Position numbers and translations under genes: made by a program
Part shown: in pieces, positions 48,301-60,500 of the stretch
Position numbering within the stretch: position 1 is the first letter of the stretch
How the letters are laid out: each line of letters starts with the position of its first letter
NCBI GenBank assembly: GCA_900708905.1
Contig: CAADRB010000031.1
Coordinates: 874,061 to 938,060, forward strand
Length of the DNA stretch: 64,000 bases
Direction: 5' to 3'
From: Hymenolepis diminuta
Taxonomy: Eukaryota; Platyhelminthes; Cestoda; Cyclophyllidea; Hymenolepididae
The notes under the pieces: model-generated
The model's input: only the letters and a program-made list of their open reading frames with translations
Told to the model about the DNA's origin: nothing
Database searches by the model: none

Positions 48301-48930
48301 GTTGAAAATTTAGAAAATATGCAACCAGTCTATAAAATGATGAAGACAATGTTTATAATCGAAAAATAATCATCTTCTTCTTTATATTTTTACAACAATG
48401 TGATTACTTTAATTACATTGCGCCCCTTATGTTCAATTTTTAGATATATTTCACTTAAATTTTAAGATTTTTGAACAAATTTATCCAACTCAATAAAATT
48501 TAAATCTGATATAATTTATATTCTCCACATTTATTCGACTTAACTTTCATTTAATTGGTTATGTCTACTTGAAACTTTAGCCGTTTAAATTATCATACTC
48601 CGAATTGATAATATTTGAACAGATTAAAAATGGAGAGAAATGCCAAAATTATAACCACTTATTATGGCTCAAATTATTTTATTATAAATAAGTTAATTTT
48701 TCTTATTCCGCAACTTGACCTGTTGGTACTTAATACGTGAGTTTAAAGGCAGGTATTAACATACCGTTGGTCCTGTATTGTGAGAATTTTAAATAAATTA
48801 CAGTGTATTAAATGTACTATGTATTGGGTACCGAGTAGTTAGCGAAGAAACTATTTACTAGTTATAAGCGAACACATCTAGGAAGGAGTTTTCCAAAAGC
48901 GCATTTTGTTTTTAAAGCAGCGTCATAGAG
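45306..48930. other. AT-rich region with no supported gene
   Basis: Frames such as 47148-47366 and 47544-47828 on + are short, overlap in different phases and are rich in Phe, Ile, Leu and Lys. None shows a recognisable domain or convincing splice sites. Confidence 0.4.
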
Positions 48931-48934
48931 CCTT

Positions 48935-49080
48935 CCAGGGGAGAGAATCGAATTTTACCACCCTCAATATTAGCCAAACTTAACCAGAGTGATTGGTACA
49001 TTCCGTTTACTGGCTGCGAACTAACTGAAATTGAAGTCGTAGCCTCCGACTGCTCGGTGACCAATGCGTCCCCAACTATT
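48935..49080 (-). repeat. Second tRNA-like SINE remnant
   Basis: On the minus strand, TTGGTCACCGAGCAGTCGG resembles an A-box region and AGTTCGCAGCC a B box (GGTTCGAATCC type) about 35 bp later. The following sequence (a CCAATCACTCTGGTTAA block) resembles that after the tRNA-like head at 37860-38000. A decayed SINE is the best reading. Confidence 0.4.
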
Positions 49081-50789
49081 AAATTTAGGACTCACAAAAA
49101 ATTCACTTTAAAATACTCGGTAAAGTTTATAGACGTGTTCGTAATATACTATTTAACATAGAGATGTCCTATAAATCAGGGTCCTCGCTTTAACAGATGG
49201 TTCTCTAATTCCGGCAACATGATGTCCTTTAATTGAGGAAATCGAAGTCTCCTGTAAAAACAGATTTTCGACCGTTATGGCCAATTCGATGAAAAATATC
49301 GGAATTTTAACGATGCACTAGAAGTGGTCTTCGTCAATAATCCATTCGTAGTTATTACAAAATTCGAACATTTATTTTTAAATAGTTGCGGATGAGATAA
49401 AGTCGATCAACGGGATTAGTACTGTCCGGACTGGCCATCAAAAGTTCCTGAGGTCATTGGCGAAAAATGGCTTCACCTCACGGAGGTCATAAAGTTTTCA
49501 TTAGCAAAAGTACAATATCTTATAAAGGCTTTTCCTTAACTTCGCAGGATTAACCTGATGGTTTCAGGAATTAAATTTAGTTTACTGATGAACGCACATG
49601 CAAACTGATATCCTAAAAATATCTTTTTATATCACAAGGAATAAAAAACCTTAATCCCATTCAACGAACCTCCCAATCATTTCCGCTTCTCCGAATCATG
49701 CTATGAATACTGGCTTTAGTAAACTACGCATACAAATGTAAAATAATGCAATACCTCCTTTGGTGTTTGAGAGAGAAACTGAAATATTTTTCCAATCTAC
49801 CCCTCCGACATTTGCCACTTAATATACTGCAGCATTTGAAATGCCTTTGAGAGAAGTAAGGAAAGGAAAAAGATTATAATCAGCTATGGTTCTGACTACA
49901 CAAAAAAAGCGGTTAGCTGAACCATAACTTCTATCCATTCATATTCCAAAATGATTGGGGATCATATCTTATTTCCTCTTCTTAATCAGGCCATGAATGA
50001 ACTTTATCAAGATTGCCATACTGCGAATGCCAAATAACATCGTTACCTTTATCTGATGAATTTATAAACCACAAGTAATAGAGTTATCCAATGATGACCG
50101 TGGAATACAGCTCTGAAATGTGCACTTCATAACTTCATTCCTACTGTAATTAGTTATTGAGGATTAACTTTTTTAACTCTGCATATATTTTTGGAAATCT
50201 TCTAAAGAGAAATTTAAACTATGTCAGGAGTGTCCAAATAATGAAATTTTGATGTTAAATTGCAGGATCAAATTCACTTACCATGTCCAATTCATATATT
50301 CAATAAGATCTCCAAGTAAATGGACTTATCATTATCGTATTCATTAGAATTAGAAGTACTTATTGATGTTCATCTAGATATATATCTACTACTATTCGTT
50401 AACTATATTTAACATGCATGTACTTGTTAAAATGCGTCCGATAACTGGAGGCAAAATTTGACCTCCCGCTATCAGAAATACAGCTTCTGGTAGTGGGTAA
50501 TTCTTGTTTGATATTTTTATATAAATAATGTAAAAATTATTCTTAAATTTAGAAGTGGTTTGTCTGGTTTAATCTTTTACTTGATGATGGTTATAATAAC
50601 GGGTCAATATTAGACAAAGAATGCTTACGATTAAAACCCTAATACCAAGATTTAGTTGTAATTAAATATTTAAGCAAATTGATCGTAAAAACCTGTTAAG
50701 CGCATACATTAGCCCTGAAATATTTTTGGACGTAAAGGTCAAACCCTGAGGTTCAGCTGAACTTTCTCGTCATTTCGCAAAAGTGCACG
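49081..50789. other. Region upstream of the FnIII surface-protein gene
   Basis: No exon was recognised. The promoter of the gene starting at 50790 should lie here, but no TATA box or other element stands out in the last 100 bp. Confidence 0.4.
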
Positions 50790-53700
50790 ATGAGAGTCGC
50801 ACGTTTAGGCTTAGCCGTCCTTTCTCTCTGTGCTCTCGTATTTTCCGTTATTTCTGAAGATATTTTTGTGGTTAAAACAGACCTCATCGGTCAAGATCGC
50901 GTGAAGCTCACCTGGGAGGATATTCCAGATAAGGATGGAAATAGTCCTGCGAGATATCGAGTTCTCTGCACTGCTCCTGATTCTCCCGCCGTTGAGGCAG
51001 TTGCGCATGAGAAGATGGTTGAGTTGAACACATTCAAGGAAGGTCTGACTTATACTTGTGAGGTACATCCAATTTTCGCTGACTTGGTTGAAGGAATGGA
51101 AGTGATTTCTGCAAATCCAGGAACTTCAGCTCCATTTACGATTGCTTTTCAACCTGGTAATCCCGCTTCTAAAGAACCTTCTGGTAAGTTCATTCAGACC
51201 ATACTTTACACATTGAACGTTTTTATTCTCTACGCCAGTTACTTCAATTGCGATCACTCAAAGAAAGTGTGCAAATTTCATCTAATAGCTGATTTAAATT
51301 TTAGGACTGCTAAGAATTCACAGTAAAATTCACTTATGTCAGATCAGAAGCAAACTTTCGTCAAATTTTTCATTCGTAAATGAAGTGTTATTTTCTTCAC
51401 TTAAGAGTGGTTTGCTTTTAAATATAACTAAATGTATTTAATTTGTTGGATAAAATGAATAACCTTTATCCAAGAAAACAAAAACTCATTGTTAATTATT
51501 CAGAAAATTTGCATATTTGTTAAGATATATTAAATTACATGGTCGTTGCCTTCCAGAATTTTGAGTAAGTTGTTGTGTTACTGCTGAATTCGAAGGATTT
51601 GTGACTATTTTGGAAGCTACTAAAATTATAAGTTCTGGCACATTACTGACCATCTCTAATGGTTTTTACAATGTCGAACGCAAAAAGTCATTGTTTTCTC
51701 GAGAAACGGTAGATTATTTAACATTTTGCAGACTGTCTGAGAACTTGTTGGAAGAAATAGAGGTCATTTATGCAAAAATCGAGGTTAAATATTTTAGTAA
51801 TGTTTCTACCACTTCTATTGCCATTGTTTCCCTAATGCTTCTAAAATTGTTTCTGCGTCCGGTTATATCATTATCTCCGATGGTGATTACTGCTTCAACT
51901 TCTGTTGAGGTAGCTAATGATGACATAAAATTGCCCTCATTAGTTAAAGGTAGTGCAAAAGTAATGAATCTTACATACACTATGGAATTTTCCATTGCCT
52001 AAAGTCGTACTAGTACGACTTGCCTCTGACCCAACCATGTCCAAGTCCAAGCTTGATCACTAGACACATCGAATATGATGGCTACAGGGATATATTGGAG
52101 CTCTTATGCTCTTGCCTCCTCCAGAACGCAGGAATCATCCACCATCATCAAGCCCTCAAAATGTTGTGGTCAATGTAACCACATTTGATTTGCTGTTCTA
52201 AGCGATTGACACAAGTAGATGATAAGGGCAGAGAAATTGAAGAAATCGGTCTTGCTAAACCAGTATCTCTCGAAAACAGAACAACATCAAAAGTGGTTGC
52301 ACAAAATGCAGGCAAGATTGCTCTTTCTCATCATCAGAATCTTATAAGCTCTCCAGTTAATGTTCCGTGGTCTCACATTGCTCTCAGTCTGGCTAAATTT
52401 ATCCACGGAACTTCTTATCTAATCCTGGCGGATACACATTTAAAGTGCTTATAGGTCATATTCTTTAGATCTGTCATAATCGATATCATTATCAACAGCC
52501 TCCGCCAGGTATTCGCCACTCATGGCACATCAAAAGCAATTGTATTCAGAAATATTAACCTGTCCTCTTCTGCTCGATTTGATGACGTTTGCTGTTGTCT
52601 TATTGTCTCCCACTTTCACTCTCCACCTAATTTCAATGGTTTGAAAGAACAAATTGTTGACGATGTGGAAAGGCAACTTCTCTTGTTACTGGAGGGGATA
52701 GTGGAAGAGATTCTTACCTGTTCACAGTTTAGGTACCGGACAATGCCTCATGTTGGTGTCCAAATCAGAGTGCACCATCGCAAACATCTCCGTTCTCAGT
52801 ACGCAGTTTTAACTTCCGAACCAAAAACGGACGCAAAGAAGATTTATCAGGGACCATGCTACCTCCGCCGTGGAATTCCGAAACTCCGGAGACCCAGCGC
52901 AATCATCGACCACACCGTTACTCCGAACGCTTCAGAAGACCTCGGAAAAGCTTCAACTTGAAACCAATTTCCTAATTTATTGATCGGCGACTTTCGCTTG
53001 GGGGTGTTGGATAAAAATACATTATTTTATCCTAGAAAATTAAAATAAAAATTTTTCTTGATTATAAAATATGCATATTTGTTCAAATATGCTAAATTAT
53101 ACGGTCGTTACTTTGCAGAATTTTGAGTAAGTTGCTGAAGTTTTGTTAAATCTGTGTTATTACTAAAATCGGGGGATTTGTGGCTATTTTGGAGGGTAAT
53201 TATGTTGTAATAAATTTGTACCTGAATGTCAATTTCGTAATTAAATTTTACTCAGTATTTGCTTAATTTCTTGTTCATATCGCCTATAAACTGTGAATGT
53301 TGCGCGGTCCATCATCATTACTTCAAAATAACACGCGAGCATATTCCAGTTGTTGCGGAAATGATACAACAATGTACTGTTTTAAATTTTTTAAGGGATT
53401 TATTTTTGGACTTGGTATTATCTCTTAAAGTGACAGATTAAGGTTTTTACTTCGGCCCGGTGTAAACGAGAAAACTGATTTCAAATTTGTTGTTCGAAGA
53501 TAAACCGTTTAAAAGCTGATTCACAAGTGATTGAATATTATGTTGGTACTTCAGCTAACCTGCTTTTTCTAGAGGTATCCTCCAATATTTAGAGAATATC
53601 TTGATATGAGATTGGTTGTAATGTGTTTATGTCATTCGAAATCTTCCGAAGTTTTCTCTGTCTCACTTCAAAACTATCTTTCCAATTTTTCAGTTGGCTA

Positions 53701-55756
53701 TCATTTTTAATTCGGAACTATTCCTCATAGCCTATATAGGTCGTGCGCACGCTGGTTCACAGGTCTGTTCAGTTTCGCGCACCTACTGACAACCCAATTG
53801 CCATCAAACAACTCTATGCTTTACTTAGCCTTTACAATACCATCTTCACAAACCTTATTCAGACACTTAACCTTCTTGCCTCTCTCTAGTTTCCTCTCAC
53901 TCTCCGCCATCGTCTAATGCATCGCCGTCAATCTCAACTCCCCATCTTCTGATTTGTGAAAGATTGTTGCCTCTCGTTAGCATTTATGATCGTTAGATGT
54001 TAAAAAATATACCTCAGACAGATAACAAAGTTGCTTTACTGGAGTTAGTGTTACTTTAACTGCTAAACGCATAATTTTGGGTTTAACAGAAATGCTGATT
54101 CCATTAATATCTCTGACCCCGAAAACCTATTCTTATCTATATGGTGATGGTTAATCGGTAACACATTTTGGCTAATATCTTCGAAATGTGGCGAATGCTT
54201 GTTTCGGTGAATATATTAAACTATTAAATGTATAAAAAACAGGAGCACACCAAAAAGTTTCCAAAATAATTCGGTGAAATTTTCACATTGTACTTTTAAG
54301 GGATGAACCTTTGCACATAAAGACCTGTCAACTACTATCAGGTCAGGTTGTCACGCAGGTCATCTGAAGTATTTAAAACAGGCAGGTACTTTAAAGCCCT
54401 TTAGGAGCAGCATCTTAAAAGCCATTAAGAAAACTTAAAAAAGACATTCTGGCGGCTTGTTTAGTGGCACAGCCATAACCACCTAGCTTCACGCAGTATT
54501 CGGCTCTTCACAATCCTTTCGCCAAATTTTGTACTTGATTTATAGAAGTTAAATTTAAATCACTTCAGCCCTTCGGAGACGTTTGACCTTTTATGAGTAT
54601 CTAGATAATCTTTACCATTTAATTAGTCGCTAAGATTGTTTGTTTTTCGTAATGAAGGGATTTGGGTTTAAGAAAATGAGGACAATTCATTGTGCATCTT
54701 CTGTGAACAATCAACCCAATACAATTACTTTTATAGGTGCATATATTTACCCAGAATAACCTGAAAATATGATAATATAAAGTCAGGTTACTCCAGCTAT
54801 AATAAACACGACAGTCGGTGAATAAACTTATAAATAAGGTGTGGATGGAGGAAATTTTCTTGGATATTAATCAATCTACTTCTGTGGTCTGTATCCCAAA
54901 AAATAATGAATCTAGAGAGATAATGAGGGAAGTTTTATTCGATAAGAATTCATCTCATCCAAACTTATACTTAATAATGCTTCATCACTTAAGGAAATGC
55001 TCATAAGGCAAAATCTAACGATACTGAAAATTCTGATGTTTATTTTGATTAGATGAGGAAGAAATTATGCCTCCAACTGTAACTGCTCCAGTTGAAGACC
55101 AAGTTACAGGGGCTCCATTAACAACAAAGCAACCGGAAGAGACAGTCATTCCACAAGTGACTGCCGCCCCTAGTGTTCATGTAGAAGCCATTGATGCAGT
55201 GAGTGCCAAAGTAGAATGGACTGCCGTGGAAGACAACAGCCTTCCCGCCTCGAGGTACAGAGTAATCTGCAATACGAGTGACTCTAGCAGAGCAACAATC
55301 CAAATTGCGTCGACAATTGAAAACTCTGTAGTGATAGATACATTTGAACCGGCTGTGGAGTACACCTGTTCAGTGTACGCTATTTGGGATGATCTCGTGC
55401 CGGGAGTTGAAGTTGTGTCCTTAGCACCTGGAGTTTCTGGTGTATTCCAAATCCCGAACAGAGGTTAGTCATTGTCTGATAATTAGTGATGCTTATCAAG
55501 ACATGGCACATAGCAAGTATTCAAAAGTGTTTTACCATGTTATCAAGCATTTGTTCATTTCCTTCTTCTAAGCATTTAAATAGTCTATGTCAATTTCACC
55601 CGACTGCGTTTCTCTAAATCTCTTTTATTTCACATTGCTTTTCCATATCTGATTGTTATATTTTTTACAATTTTAGCGGGACGTCTTCTGGTTTGGACAA
55701 CGTCCTTTGTGACCATTTTGACAATGCATTTTTGTCAAACTCCAATATTCTATTAG
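50790..55756 (+). CDS. Secreted/surface protein with two fibronectin-III domains
   Basis: Exons 50790-51183, 55053-55463 and 55677-55756 join in phase 1 at both introns, giving 294 residues and TAG. Residues 1-22 form a signal peptide (MRVARLGLAVLSLCALVFSV, cleavage near ISE). Residues about 25-125 and 170-265 are FnIII domains sharing Trp in the B strand (LTWEDIP, VEWTAVED), YRV-C in the C strand (RYRVLC, RYRVIC) and YTC in the F strand, so each has a likely Cys pair. An acidic and Thr/Pro-rich linker (DEEEIMPPTVTAP) separates them. Exon 3 adds a hydrophobic tail (LLVWTTSFVTILTMHF), a membrane or GPI-attachment signal. Two FnIII domains plus a hydrophobic tail match the layout of cestode oncosphere antigens (45W/TSOL45; EG95 has one domain), but the identity is inferred from architecture. 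Intron 1 is 3.87 kb and holds a gypsy remnant. If the 55464 donor is not used, a TAG at 55466 ends the protein without the tail. Confidence 0.82.
51444..53215 (+). mobile_element. Ty3/gypsy remnant with two LTRs in the FnIII-gene intron
   Basis: Two related direct repeats begin TGTTGGATAAAA at 51444 and 53005 and run about 180-210 bp, sharing ATGCATATTTGTT-like, CGGTCGTT-CC-TTCCAGAATTTTGAGTAAGTTG and GATTTGTG-CTATTTTGGA blocks. The 3' copy follows a polypurine-like GCTTGGGGG. Between them the + strand carries integrase remains: a catalytic start (VPWSHIALSLAKFIHGTSYL then ILADTHLK, about 52370-52445), RQVFATHGTSKAIVFRN (about 52500-52555) and an integrase tail with GPCYLRRGIPKLRRPSAII (about 52850-52910). 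Frameshifts separate the pieces. Gag, protease and reverse transcriptase are missing. It is in the same orientation as the host gene. Confidence 0.72.
51601..52002 (+). other. Open frame inside the gypsy remnant, unassigned
   Basis: A 133-codon frame starts inside the 5' LTR (GTG start) and continues into the internal region. No retroviral or cellular domain is recognised in it (for example no zinc knuckle and no DSG protease motif). It may be scrambled internal retrotransposon sequence. It is not supported as a host gene. Confidence 0.3.
53216..55052. other. Remainder of the first intron of the FnIII gene
   Basis: No exon with phase 1-1 borders or FnIII-like coding was found, so the intron appears to run from 51184 to 55052. 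Confidence 0.45.
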
Positions 55757-57578
55757 TTAACTGAAAATCCTCACATTTATAGAATATCCACCGATATGAT
55801 TATATTATCCCTCGATAATTAATAATTTAATGAGTTTGAAAATTTTGCATTTTTGGCCCCAAAACCTAAATATGGGATGAACTGCTTATTCTGCGTATAT
55901 TTAGGGTGAGACCCTTTTCTGTTGTCATGACTATGAGAATCTTATTCACGTCATTACGAGGCAAAACCGAGGAGCTATTAATTTGTTGCAGAGGCTAATG
56001 CAAACTAACAAATTCAATTTCAGCATTGTTAATTTTAAGGTGTAAGAAATGGAAAATCTCATCGGAATCGAACACTTTTACATTGATTAAAAGCTTACTC
56101 GTTATAGTTAGGCAAATAATAGAATAATTGGGATTATATATGGTAGGAAAGCGAAACAATACTGTGAACTGGCAGAGTAATATAAATTTCACGTCATCGA
56201 CACGTCACTCATAACATTATAAAGTCGGCCCTCGTTTGCCATATTCTACAATATCGAATTATGAAGGTCAGTGATTGGTTCAGTCTTCTACAGCCAACTA
56301 CAACTCCACCAAACCCAGTTCTAAATAGATTATTAATTCCATCTACAAATATCTAGTTACCGTCTTTGCGAATCTTATTCTAAGCCCTTCAAGGAGTCAA
56401 ACTGCAATAAATTTTCAGTAACTCTTTAGCAGTTATTATTATAACGACGGCAATATTAGTCAAATGTACGTCTGCGCAGGAGCAAACTTTTCATATTATG
56501 AAGCATAATAGCATTCATCGGGTGTATAATCATCCGGAAATGGCCAAGCAGGAGCTTTTAGAGATACATCCATGGTTAAGGGAGCTGGGAGTTACATGAA
56601 ATAAGTGATTCTCCGAGGGATAGATAGTCGGGGTCATGACACCAAACAAACCATTGGAAATGTTAGTGATTAACCATAAAAGCTCTCATCTATGTTCTTT
56701 AATTCGAATTTAGTAATGAGCTGCAAGAATACCACCCGAATTTCATGGACATTCTCTTCTCTCCGTTTATAAAATATCTGTTTTTATACATTCTAAATAG
56801 ATTCAACAGTTGGTTTTCTAACTGAAAAATTAACTAGGTTCCTCATGGACGAATTAAATATGGCAGAAACCGCTGCATTTTGATGTGAATAAATCAACCA
56901 TGCATTTCTTTGATCGGTTTTAAACAAAGTAGATAAAATACCAACCATTATCATATATAGCAGAAATTGGTAACGATAACATTATAAAGTTCGAGTGTCT
57001 CTAGCCCTGAATTGTTACAAAGTTGAGCCCAATATTTTCGATGTACCTTAGCTATGTTCACCCTTCGTACGCAAAATTATCGATTACTGAGTTTCTACGC
57101 TCATAATCAGACGGTAAATCTCGCCAATGCTGCAAATATTCGCTTACCAGACAACCAATCACACTGTAATATTATCTTAATGAAAGTTCCGTCATATGAG
57201 TTGTGGGCCTTCTCCAGTCTTCCTCCTCAGCCTGAGTAAAAGTTGTTATAGTATATGTCAGTGGACAGGTTAGATTATATAAGCGACTATGCACCGTTAT
57301 ATCAGTGACGACCCAACTTTACGAAGATGAAAAGTTTAATGAAATGTTTCCATTCATGCCGTTAATGTGTGAGAAAGAAGGCCGCACAAATAATTATTCA
57401 TTTATCTATTCTCTTAGCATAATATAGAGAAAAATAGCTTGCATTCAAAGTTAGCAACAAAGTAGGTATAAGGCAAGTTTCAAATTGACGAGAAAGAAAA
57501 GAGGAAAATGTGGGAAGAAACGGGGGAAAATAGATGGTTCTGTACATGACGTCAGTGATGCTCTACTCTCTGATACTC
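55757..57578. other. Intergenic stretch between the FnIII gene and the CLEC16A-like gene
   Basis: It contains the 3' UTR regions of both convergent genes. No other exon or repeat was recognised. A short + frame at 57054-57239 lacks any support. Confidence 0.4.
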
Positions 57579-60500
57579 CTACTCTGATACTGAATCATTC
57601 GGAGTTTTGCTAGCGGTGCCATTGTTATTATTCGTCCTTTTCGGCAGCTCAACCATCGGAATCTCCTGACCATCATCAACTTTCTTACCTACAAAGGAAA
57701 GGGGAAATATTAACAAGGTTCCGTTCATTATGAGATGCATACGTGAATAGCTTTATTCTAATTCTGGAGCAGTTAAGAGCAAAAAGAGCTGTGCATAGGC
57801 ATGTGATACGGCGGCCGATTTATCAGATGAAATGGGTTCGAGACCTAACGGTGTGTAGGCAGTGAATTATGTAGTAGGCCATGTAGGTTAAAGCTAGTCA
57901 GATCGATAGCTCAATGATGATATATCAAATAAAGCTAATTGCTAAGTGTCAATAGATGGCTTATGACATGGTGTGAGCGACTCTTGTGCGATGTTAGAAA
58001 TTAAGAGAGTAAAACTGGTTGTAATTATGGGTGAAGATACATTCAAGGGAGCTCACTCTTTGAAGTGGTACGGAGCATATATAAAAATGAACGATGTCGA
58101 GGACGTAACAATCTTCCTGAAATTATTAAATATGAAGAAGACATGAACATCTTTACTGAAATTCACTGATACTCAATCCAGCCATGCAACTTCTAATTCA
58201 AAAGTTAGAGCCAGAACACATCAGTATTAATAATGTTTAGTTTGCTAAGCCAGATACAGATGAAGGCTCAGATGATCATAAAAAAGATCAAAAATCTAAA
58301 AGAGTTTAAGAGTCATTGGAGTATGATCAAGCAGAAATCAGGTTGACTAATAAAGTCTAAATATTGCTAAGCCAGGAATAGGAAAAAAGCAGGAATAAAT
58401 CATAGGAGTGGCTATCCCCTATATCTCTCGAACTAAATTCTAAATTTAAGAAATTCTGAATAGGTGCCTCAAGGTGAACCTGCCTAGCTTGCAAGAAGTG
58501 GTGAAACAACTTGAAGCTGTAGTGTTCAACTGTTCAAAAAATAAGTTAAGTGAAGTTATCTGCTGGCCACGCCTTTTGCAGGAGTAATAAGCATAAGAAA
58601 AAGGATTGACCTATGTGATGCTCATTGCTGCGAAGAATAAAATAACTGGAAAATAATAGATAAGAATAAGATGGAACACTAAAAGAACAGCCTCAAAACA
58701 CTAAAAATTGAACAAGGAGGAAAAAAATGGATGAGTGATGTTCTAATCCAGCAATTCTCTGTGAAGACCCATTAAGGGAAACGTTGACCTTAAGGTATCC
58801 TGGAGCTGCTCTAATGAGAAATCCGCATTTAGTCAATTCCGAATTAATCGTTGCAGGTGGATATCCATATCACATGTACACCGATTAGCGCCAATATTTT
58901 GATCTCTACTTTGATAGGGATGCTCTTTGACTACTTTGACATTGCATAGGTTAACAAATACACAACATTTATCACCGCATGTTGTTTTAATTAAATAGAA
59001 ATCTAATTTCCACACTAAATCTCATGAAGTTACCCATACATACTTTAAGTCTGACTTATCAATCCAACCAAAAGCCTTGAGAACGTGAAAAATTCAATTA
59101 AGATATCTGGAGACATGGGAAAGAAAATTTAAAACTAGTGAATGGGAAATAAATAGATGTTATTAGTGTAATTAGCAAAGACGCAATAGATGATCAGTTA
59201 TATTCCTTTTTTCAGACAATCAAACAGTGATACACGAGTCACAAGGCGCAGTCAATTACACTTTAGCCACTTAGGTTTCCATTAGCAATTAACGACTATT
59301 AGTCTAAAGTCTAAGAAGTGTAAATACAATCTACGCCACTACCTATCCACTCTGCCTTCACGATTGATTTCTTCCCTCTAATAAAGACTGTATTAAATAA
59401 AAAAAAACATGCTAAATAAGTCGAAACTTACCCGACGACGTAGACGGATTAGCAGACGACGCAAGATTTATTGATAGAGGTGTTTGAGCCAATCCAGCTT
59501 TCTGCAAGAGAGTTGCCGGTGCAGATTCAATGGTTTTAAGGGGTTGAATGGTAGCAGACGGTAGCGATGAAATTCGCAGGCGTGAGACATCATCATTCAT
59601 GAGCGCCTGTGTGGATAATCGAGGTTTATCTATTACGTTGAGGAGTCTGTCAACAGATGAATCATGAATATATCGTTCCCACTTAAAAATAATAAGTAGC
59701 AAATGAAACTAACAATCTGAGTTTTTCCTGTTTGGCAGCTCGAATTCTCTCTAGGTGTTGAGTAACTAATGTATGGATGGTTGAGCACTGCAGGGAATTA
59801 AAGAAACGCAGTTTGGTATCAAATCGATGAAATACATTTGGTAGAAGGTCACTTGAGGTGACTCCTGCCTCTGTCATGAGACGGCGCACTGTAATACAAG
59901 CCCGATCGCCAGGTTTGTACACCACGACACTAAGCACTCTGCCATCGGTTGGGTCACTTTGCAATTCAGAATCCTATAGAAAAACACACAAGTGATTCTG
60001 TAACTGCTTATAAAACATAAATGAAAAATATAGATGGTAATTAACCTGAAGGAAGCCAGCAAACGTTACAACACCCCAACCAATCCTCCGTGGACTTGGT
60101 TCAAGCAAAATAATCTGAATATCGCTGATTATAAGATATCGCTTTTCAGTTCGTCTGAAAGGAAAAAGGAAAATTAGAATTTTAAATTTTGAAGGGAACA
60201 ACACAGAAGAAAAGACAAATGGAAACACATACCCGCTTCGATGAACAACCTCACAACTGAAGATTTGATGTTCATCTAAAATCAGCAAATAGAGCTACTA
60301 TTATTACCCATGACAGAAATAAGACACACTTTGATTAAAAACAGATTAAATAAATTATTAGATACGTAAATTAGAGAGAATCAGAGAAATCCATTACTTG
60401 TAGTTAGATTTTGTTAGCTTTACTAACGTTTCCTACTTCAACATCTCTAGAACACTCAAATCAATTATGGTAAGCGTGATATCCAGGGTCCGGGTGTTGG

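Noticed and set aside
51768..51995. 75-codon minus frame in the FnIII intron
   Set aside because: It is the antisense of a frame in the gypsy remnant, with no independent support.
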